Shown here in pieces: positions 57,150 to 64,000 of a stretch of DNA of 64,000 bases. The notes below the pieces were generated by a model, which had not been told where the DNA came from, ran no database searches, and saw nothing but the letters and a program-made list of their open reading frames with translations. Made by a program: the position numbers and the translations under genes. Position 1 is the stretch's first letter; each line of letters starts with the position of its first letter. The DNA comes from Platerodrilus igneus (lineage: Eukaryota; Arthropoda; Insecta; Coleoptera; Lycidae): assembly GCA_036346225.1 (NCBI GenBank), contig JARFIW010001480.1, forward strand, positions 15,743,501-15,807,500. Reading direction: 5' to 3'.

Positions 57150-57206
57150 CTTAATTTGTTAAAAAGTTATCATAATTTAAAATATATCCCTTACTTTATG
57201 ATAACC
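57150..57206 (-). repeat. Right terminal inverted repeat of the DD41D transposon
   Basis: Reverse complement of 55743-55799; ends with TTATGATAACC. Confidence 0.92.
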
Positions 57207-57208
57207 TT

Positions 57209-58330
57209 ATATTATCTTATTTAGCACCAATGAGGGATAAAATAATATGTTTAGGTGATGTCAATGTGAATCTTTTCAATTTAAGTAATATTATCACACA
57301 CTGCATTGATTCTTATGGATTCATCCAAGTTATAAACGAACCTACGCGCATAGTAAATAACAGCAGTACTCTGTATTGATTCCATATATTTATCAAGTGA
57401 TGAATTATTTGTTCGTGCAGGTACTATTGATGCTGATATTGTTGCGGATCACAGAAAAAATTAGAGATTGTGTTAAGGATAAGATAAAAGTCATAATTAA
57501 CAATACCTCTTCCATTAGTTAGTTCTTCAAGAAATTTCTGTTTAATACTTGACGATGATCTACGCTTTAAGTCACATGTTGCAAGGTTAATAAAAAGGTC
57601 GTATAAAGCACTTAAACAACTATATGCTTGTCGGTCTATACTAACCTTACAATTGAAAAAGCTGTTGTCGGAAGCTAGTTTTGTCATTATTTAACTATTG
57701 TGATTTTATATATGGTCCAAACCTTGATAGCATTTCTATGACACAAATACAAAGGATTCAAAATACTTGTTGTCGTTTAGTTTTTGGACTAAAAAAATTT
57801 GATCATGTATCGCATAAGATAAAAGAGTTGCACTGGTTAAATATGGATAACTGCAGGAAACATCATTTGTTATTTTTTGTTCGTAAAATAATTATAAACG
57901 ACTTCAGAGGATATTGCTAAAATATTAATGACACGCTCCAAAGTGCATTGCATCCATATTAGACACACTAAAACTTTAACAATTCCCAAGCAACTGACTG
58001 CTATGTTTCAGAGAAGATTCATCTATAGTGCTGTTTCTACTTATAATGCAATTCCAGATGGATATAAAAATCTTTTTTACTTTTACTGCATTCAAGGTTC
58101 AAATCAGGGCGCATATTTTGAATAAGTAGTAACATAGCCTAATTGTATATTTTTCAATTATTGTGTAATTATTCATTTGCTTCACTCATTTTCCTTGTAG
58201 AGGTATGTAGTGGTTTATGCAGGTTAAGTGTAAGATAGTCTATGACTAAACTTTGCCTGTATGGACCTACAAACATGCCTTATATACTAATATTTAATGT
58301 AATATTAACAACAATAAAGTCAATTTCAAT
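57209..58330 (+). pseudogene. Non-LTR element: endonuclease end fused to RT C-terminus (RT core deleted)
   Basis: After the mariner the endonuclease continues: APMRDKIICLGDVNVNLFNL, FIQVINEPTRIVNNSSTL, DSIYLSSDELFVRAGTIDAD and IVADHR (GD and DH catalytic pairs) to about 57455. The RT fingers and palm are missing. From about 57600 the RT C-terminal region appears: KALKQLYACRSIL, then SLFNYCDFIYGPNLDSISMT, QIQRIQNTCCRLVFGLKKFD and KELHWLNMDNCRKHHLLFFV (57681-57920), and a last segment to 58125. A polyadenylation-like AATAAA at 58313 lies close to the likely 3' end. This is a CR1/Jockey-group relic with an internal deletion. Confidence 0.75.
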
Positions 58331-60284
58331 TCGAAAGCTGTTCGTATATTTATTACTAAACGTTTATCTATTGACCTTAAAATGTGGGGTTTAAAAAATA
58401 TTATTTACAAATGCCTGTTATTCACTTCTTTTCACAATAGTTTTATATCATTTACATTGCTACGTATTGTGTAAAACAGTGTTTCTTTTAAGTTTTTGGT
58501 TGGTAATGACTTACTGTTCAAAAATACTTATATACACATTGTAAATGTTACAACAATTGCACCTATTTTTAATTTCTTAGTTATTCATTAAAAATAAAAC
58601 ATTTGTAATAATTTTGTTTTAATAAAGCACACTTTACAGGTAACAACACAAACTTTTTTTTGTATTGGAAATACATTTTTCGATATTAGCATTTGATGAA
58701 AAATATTAAACCGAAGACCCCAAATATTCTATTAGTTTGAAATATTTATTGAAATAAACGTTTAGTCGTTTTTGACAGAGTCGATTTAATGTAACAAAAT
58801 AGCTATTTTTTGACAGAATAAACCAAAAAGGAATTCTTTTATGGTTTATTTCTAATGCCTAAAGTTAGGTCTAGTTTCGTAAATTGTTTAATCCTAAATA
58901 AACTTTTCCATTTTTATTTTTAATTTAGCCCTAAATATATTTCATAATTAGTGGGAGTTTTGAAGTTTATTGTTTATTATAATCATTTTTTGCCGGCAGC
59001 ACAATTTGAGAAAATGTTATTATCACATCTATTTGACGTTACATGTGCACTATGTATGATCAAAAAATGACGGAAGTCTGCTACGTGGGGGTAAAGAATG
59101 GGAACACTAATAAGTTGCCTATATATTTAAAGCTGATTTTGACACTTTTCAAATTGAAAATATAATTACCATTGCAGACCCCAGGTAAAGATACACAAGA
59201 CAATGAACGTCCCCAAAGTGAAGTGTAAAATGATGTAGGAAAAATAATCGTTTTTTGAGAACGTCCTCCCCCAGATCGTTCAAATTTGAAAATTATTTTG
59301 CCGAGTACCAAACTAGCAACCTAATTTGTAACAAAATGTATCCTATTTCCCTGCAATGGTTCCACTAAGATATTTTAATAAACATTACTCTTGCTAACAT
59401 GATGCAATATTTTGCTTATATTGAATATTGTAGAGTATCTAATTACGTTTTGGGATACGGCACACTGCCCTTTTTTTTAAAAACTATTATAACATAGTAT
59501 AAGCTTCACAAAGTAACACTGCTGTAATAATTTACTTATCGCTTGTAAATATAAACATGAAAGTTTACAAACAACCATGGAAGTTGAGGTTATGTCATTT
59601 TTGGCTTCATAAATATTAGCAATTAATCCAATCATTATTATATTACACTTATTAATTCACCATATATTATTAGTTTACTTCATTTCAATGCGACAAAAAC
59701 AAAGTCCAAAATAATTCAATTTGAAGTATTCTGGTTTTAAACCTTATTCTACACATCATTAACAGTGCCATCTTCGGAGGAAGTCGTGAACAATTTCTAT
59801 AAAAATGGCGTACAATTAATGTAATAATTCAATAAAATCCATTCAGTACACTACGGCTATCATGATCAATATTTTTGAAATTTTTTTTAACAGAACGATT
59901 ATATATGTATTCTGCTATCCAACGAATGCTTTTTTTTATATACAAATTGATTATGTTAGATGTAGTAACTAAAATAAAGTAAGTGAATTTTAACATTACT
60001 TTTAACAGCTATTTCTTGCTTATTACTGCACTTTAGAAAAAAAGCAAACCTTCGTTAGAAAATACAAAGTTTTATGAGTCTAATGGTGAAGTTACATTTT
60101 GCATATTTTCAATCCAACAAAAGTTATTTACCAAACAGAATAACCTGTTTTTTAATGGATTTTAGGCAGCCAACGCAAGCTGTTCCTTTTTGTGTACGTT
60201 TTTATAAAGTTAGCAATACGCAGTGAAATTTTGCGTGAATACGAAATTTACGTACTAGTCGGATAAACTTTTATTAAAAACTTG
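58331..60284. other. No recognisable feature
   Basis: AT-rich, no frame with a known motif. The minus frame 59081-59311 (SGGGRSQKTIIFPTSFYTSL) is not recognised. Confidence 0.5.
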
Positions 60285-60292
60285 ACTGCTTT
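60285..60292. repeat. hAT-2 target site duplication, left (ACTGCTTT)
   Basis: 8 bp before CAAGGCCGCCCACA, repeated exactly at 63712-63719. Confidence 0.93.
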
Positions 60293-60462
60293 CAAGGCCG
60301 CCCACAGAATAATTTGTAGAGGGGGTCAAGACTACTTTCAAAAATATTAGTTATGTTACACAAAGGATGAACACTGTTAATGCAACCCCGTTACCGGACG
60401 TATTGGAAAGTAATGTAAGGCATAAAATCTTATTTCCTTAGAGTAGCTCAAAAGCAGTTAGG

Positions 60463-60661
60463 ACTATCGATAATGCAGCGTTTTCTAATATTATAGTTGA
60501 AATCACGAAAGAATGCATTCACGCCATAGGTTACTGAATTTAAAAGCGATATACATTAAAAGTATGTCAGTGTTTAATTCAGAAACCTATGCCGCGAATG
60601 CATTCTTCGAGATTTCGGCTATAGTATTTGAAATTGAAAGAAAAACGTAGGATTGATAGTT
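60463..60661. repeat. Imperfect inverted repeat (fold-back), arms ~80 bp
   Basis: The inner arms, AAATCACGAAAGAATGCATT... at 60498 and its complement ending ...AATGCATTCTTCGAGATTT near 60615, pair over about 41 bp with a spacer of about 30 bp. Similarity continues outward (ACTATCGAT at 60463; ATTGATAGT near 60654) with an indel. It could be a small MITE or a hairpin transcript precursor. Confidence 0.75.
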
Positions 60662-61009
60662 TCTTAGTAAATGCAGCATTCTGTAATTAATCGAATTTTC
60701 ATAAAGTGTAAAGTTACTTACCAATCTGGTAAATTGCTGGTGCAGCAGGCTATCAGTTCTTTTGGCTTGATGATGCACAGGGTAGCAAATGGTAAAGATT
60801 GGATTTTACATTAACACACACTAATTGAAAGTTGAATGGACTTATTCCAATACACGTAATAAGCCGCCCGTAAGAAAATGTAAAAATACAGGCACGACAC
60901 AACCATATTTAACGGAAACAGAAAAGCCACATTGTCAATCAAATGGCCACAAACCACAAATATTAATTAATAGTAAATAAATATCCGACCGTCATTGACG
61001 GACGGTTTT

Positions 61010-62429
61010 AGTGATGCGCGTTGCTCTACTAATTGGTTTTTTTGTTGCTTTTCTGTTGGAAATAAAAGTGGAAGAACTTGTTGGACTCGACCTGCACGCG
61101 TGTTGTGCGGAGCATTTGACGGACTTGCTTAGTGTTTGCACGAGCTTTATTAATTGTGTTTTTTTTTAGTTGATTTATCTTTTTATATTTGAACTGTGTG
61201 TGCGATCTAGTTTTCGTGGTCCTTTTTATCAGAGTAGTGCGTACTTTGGATTATCCAAATACAGTTTTAAGCTTGAGTGTTTCAAAAAAAAGAATGATGA
61301 TACAGTTGTAGCAGGTTTAGTAGAAAAAAAGGTTGCTTCTTATAAACAGGTATCTCATTCACATGTAAAGACAGTTGATAGTGTAGTTTCTAAATTTTCT
61401 AACCCCAACGAATCTAAAATAGATCGTTGTTTGCGCAAATGTCGTTATTCAAAAGCATTAGATTTTTCTTTGTTACCCTAGGTAGCAAATAAAACACCTC
61501 ACGTTACTGTTAGTTTAATGCATTACGTCGTGCCTTGGAAGCCCGTGATTCTAAATTTTTATTACCACTTTTTTTTACGATTGGTGTTACAAAATATTTC
61601 GAAATTATTGTCTCAGGAAATAGAATTAACAAGAATTTATCAATGCTACATAGTTCCATCAGCATGATAATGTCTGCTGCTAACACCAGTGAAATACGTA
61701 GATGTGATTAGTGTAAAGTGTAAGAAATTCCATCAACACCCTCACAGTCAAGGGTGAAGTGCTTCATTAGTGCAGGACATCGTGAATCCCACACTTCAAC
61801 TGCAAGGAAGCGTTACGGAAGGACTTTTTGTAAGTTGAACTATTTCCTACTTGTTATTACTTCAAATATCTATCCGTTGTTTTGCCATATCTTCGTCGTT
61901 CTGGTACCTTTTACAATATACCTGCCTGCTATTAAAAAAAAAAAAAGAAAGAAAAAAAAATCAATACTACTGAATTACTCATATCTATTGTGTCTTACCT
62001 ATTTATCTTTTGTTAACATTTTGTCTGATTTATGTTTAATTGGTGTGTGAGGAAACGTTTCTGCTACTCCCCAATATTACCTCACTTTGTAATAAAAATT
62101 TTTGTAATGCTTTTATCGTGATTATATTATATAGATTATCCAAACAGTTTTATTTACATTCTACAAAGTACTGAATAATTTAGACTTATGATTGCTGCTA
62201 TGCTTATTCTTTTTTTTCAGGTTTGCTTAACTATTTTTTTGCAGGTATTGTCACTAACTCCTTACAGCCGCGTACATCATATGTTAGTCTGCTTTCTACA
62301 ACCCCCCCCCCCTAATCTCCGATTGGGCCCGGGTCATTCCTTGACTATCTTTGTGTTACGCACGGCTACGAGCCAACGTAACATAAATTTGGCGCCCAAC
62401 GTGGCTGCCTCGATTAACGTAACACCCTG
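61010..62429 (+). mobile_element. Probable LTR-element debris with a primer-binding site inside hAT-2
   Basis: TGGCGCCCAAC at 62390-62400 is the same PBS class as in the full-length LTR element. It lies six bases after CGTAACA, a plausible LTR end, and the sequence stops at 62429 where the hAT transposase frame begins. A TGTTGG start near 61079 could open the LTR, but this is not proven. The frame 61170-61481 (103 codons, MIYLFIFELCVR) has no recognised motif. The 11-base C run near 62301 and the A/G run at 61933-61960 are low complexity. Confidence 0.45.
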
Positions 62430-63273
62430 ACATGCTTGATCTAAGCCACGATTTTACCCGCTTTAGCGTACTAAATGACCTTTCTATTGTTGCAGTAGTT
62501 GGAGCTAATACCAAAAACCTATTCAACGCAGTTTTGATGGCCGGAAAAAAAGAAACTTCATTATCAAGCAAATGTACAAAGTCTGTATCTTGTTGAATCT
62601 CTCTATTTTGCCAAAGGTCAACCCACGTTTGCAACTGTTCTGAAAAGTTATCAATGTTGTAACTTCTGGCTATTTCTTCTTTTTTATTTAACAATGCTCT
62701 TTTTATATTGTTGTCTTTTAAGATATTTGGATGTAATCCAGAGAGTAAAAAAGAAGTCGTAGCATCTTCAGAAAACCTTGTGGAAATAGACTGTATAACA
62801 GAATCCAAATAAGTAATAAAAAGGCTTACTCGAAAGTAATCTTCAACATTACTCATATGATAATTAGACCTATGAGTTTGTCTTGGTGCAATACGTGGTA
62901 ATGTAATTTCCAATCCAAAACCATGGGCATGTTCAACACTTTTTTTATAAACCTCTTTAAAATATTGTTCAGGATCACTACGGTGTGTCTTAAAAAGTTT
63001 GAGTAGTTCATCTATGTGCTGTTTAACGGAAAATAAGTTTATACTTTTAGACTGCAGTGCACTACAAACAGGTTCCAATTTGCTAGAATATTTGGCCATA
63101 ATATGCAAACAAAGAATAAATTTCGACGAAGAAACGCAATTTAAAAGTTGACTGGCCCTATTTCTTGTCTGAGCATTTATTTCGCGGTTATGAGCTAAAT
63201 TTTTCAGAGCGTTTATAGTATCTGCAAAATGTTCTTTCTCAGAATAGAACACAATGAGACATTTGTAGAACAT
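62430..63273 (-). pseudogene. hAT-2 transposase (P52rIPK/THAP12-like), C-terminally truncated
   Basis: An open frame from an ATG at 63273 to the junction at about 62430 (281 codons), then 22 foreign codons until a stop at 62356. It holds the helical domain (FADTINALKNLAHNREINAQ, LLNCVSSSKFILCLHIMAKY), SNVEDYFRVSLFITYLDSVI and QLQTWVDLWQN, and ends with the hAT dimerisation motif TTATIERSFSTLKRVKSWLR. The usual ~30 residues after RSSM are lost. The N-terminal zinc finger and the first catalytic Asp would lie upstream of 63273 but are not present in frame, so this is a remnant. The C-terminal foreign codons come from the PBS region read backwards. Confidence 0.87.
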
Positions 63274-63711
63274 TCCAAAGTTTTAGTTGTAGAGTACCTG
63301 AACCTGTACAATAAGAAAGAAACCATTATGTAAGCCTTTATTTATATTTCGTTTGAATAGAAACTTTCAGGGTAAAGATATTTAGATATTAAAGAATGAA
63401 AATAACAGTTTTGTTATAAGCGGTTAGGGTTACTATTGTAAGGTAATCGCATTAATTCGCATTTCCTGCTTAAAATGACATACAAAGTCGGTCTATTTAT
63501 AGTTAGACAATAGGCATACCTGTAGTGTAATCTCAACATTTAGGTTTGTTTTATTTTTAAACAATAGTATAACCGATAGTGAAATCGTAATCTTCTTCAA
63601 TATCTAGTGAAGGTGCACTTCGTGTTGCGATTTCTAACGAAAAAAGAACGAAAGGATCATATTCAGGGGGGGTCAGGCGACCCCCATTAACCCCCTTTGT
63701 GGGCGGCCTTG

Positions 63712-63719
63712 ACTGCTTT
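63712..63719. repeat. hAT-2 target site duplication, right (ACTGCTTT)
   Basis: Exact repeat of 60285-60292. Confidence 0.93.
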
Positions 63720-64000
63720 AGATGACAAGATAGATACAGAACAAGCTTGCTTGTAATTCACATATAAAGCAATTCTTGGGAAAGCACACCCGATATTCTC
63801 AAAAAATATTCGTCACATGCGAACAGAATTACGACAATGTTTTATATATGGTGATAGTTTTAATTATTGCAAAAGAAAAATCTAAGGAACTAAATGTGGT
63901 ACTGAAGAGCGTTTGAGTTCATTCTGATATATCGCGGGGAGTTAGAATCCATGCACGTTGCTCACGCTCATTAAATGAGTTTAAATGATAAGCCACAATA
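63720..64000. other. No recognisable feature
   Basis: Flank of hAT-2; continues the sequence interrupted at 60292. No gene or repeat seen. Confidence 0.5.

Larger units (their letters stand above)
55743..57206 (+). mobile_element. DD41D mariner-like transposon, 1,464 bp
   Basis: Bounded by 57-bp inverted repeats, the first 32 bp identical, starting GGTTATCATAAAGTAAGG. The left border is preceded by TA; the right is followed by TTA, so the TA target duplication is imperfect. It carries one full-length transposase frame and lies inside a non-LTR endonuclease. Confidence 0.95.
60293..63711 (-). mobile_element. hAT-2 transposon, 3,419 bp
   Basis: Inverted termini CAAGGCCGCCCACA, 14 bp identical, with an exact 8-bp duplication ACTGCTTT. 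The transposase is on the minus strand near the right end and its C-terminus is missing. The left ~2.1 kb holds a fold-back repeat and foreign LTR/PBS-like sequence, so the element has been invaded or rearranged. G/C-rich subterminal sequence (AGGGGGTCA on the left, CCCCC blocks on the right) adjoins both ends. Confidence 0.93.

Noticed and set aside
59081..59311. A 76-codon minus-strand frame
   Set aside because: No motif, no supporting neighbour, and located in AT-rich unassigned sequence.
60980..61003. CCGTCATTGACGG palindrome as a terminator
   Set aside because: Short palindrome in eukaryotic non-coding DNA; no gene ends here.

Overview
This 64-kb window is AT-rich eukaryotic DNA, almost certainly from an arthropod genome and most likely an insect. 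It is a dense graveyard of nested transposable elements. I find no convincing host gene, no rRNA, no intact tRNA gene, no CRISPR and no operon structure. The insect assignment rests on the element families seen: a Jockey-type non-LTR element with CCHC gag, RTE-like endonuclease/RT elements, Ty3/gypsy elements, hAT (ZMYM1-like and P52rIPK-like), pogo/Tigger-like, IS630/Tc1/mariner-like transposases, and a protein-primed family B DNA polymerase (PolB) element. The exact order cannot be fixed from sequence alone.

Layout. 1-7030: a decayed virus-like or self-synthesising element with a frameshifted PolB gene (minus, 1858-5120), two small minus-strand genes (5401-6009), a broken minus-strand gene (953-1760) and a convergent plus-strand gene (98-805). 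7031-7161: two 69-bp tandem repeats. 7166-19975: a minus-strand Jockey-like element split in two by a 9.38-kb Ty3/gypsy LTR retrotransposon (8588-17965) with 1677-bp LTRs and a 4-bp target duplication. 19983-20173: a tRNA-derived SINE-like unit. 21606-25145: RTE-like fragments, a ~201-bp tandem repeat and a 2.3-kb RTE-like copy. 25190-30980: mostly unassigned, with gypsy integrase scraps and a decayed unknown gene. 30990-32260: another RTE-like fragment. 32455-42172: a Jockey-like element joined to gypsy and hAT sequence, whose last ~4.4 kb is tandemly duplicated. 41387-47010: one old gypsy pol gene cut by a 3.34-kb hAT element with a perfect 8-bp target duplication. 47400-49395: a Tigger/pogo-like transposase relic. 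49403-52330: an RTE-like element (plus) holding a ~530-bp unidentified insertion. 53965-55223: an intron-containing IS630/Tc1-like transposase relic. 55500-58330: a non-LTR element interrupted by an apparently intact DD41D mariner-like transposon (55743-57206). 60293-63711: a second hAT element with a perfect 8-bp target duplication, carrying LTR/PBS debris and a fold-back repeat.

The sequence works as a stack of insertions with a readable chronology: gypsy pol, then hAT-1 and Jockey into it, then a segmental tandem duplication; Jockey (minus), then the young LTR element into it; non-LTR, then DD41D mariner into it. Only the DD41D transposase has an uninterrupted full-length frame. The most unusual items are the PolB element with its conserved-looking small partner genes, the reiterated primer-binding-site-like leader of the LTR element, the DD41D transposon, and the near-identical 4.4-kb tandem duplication, which may be real or an assembly artefact.
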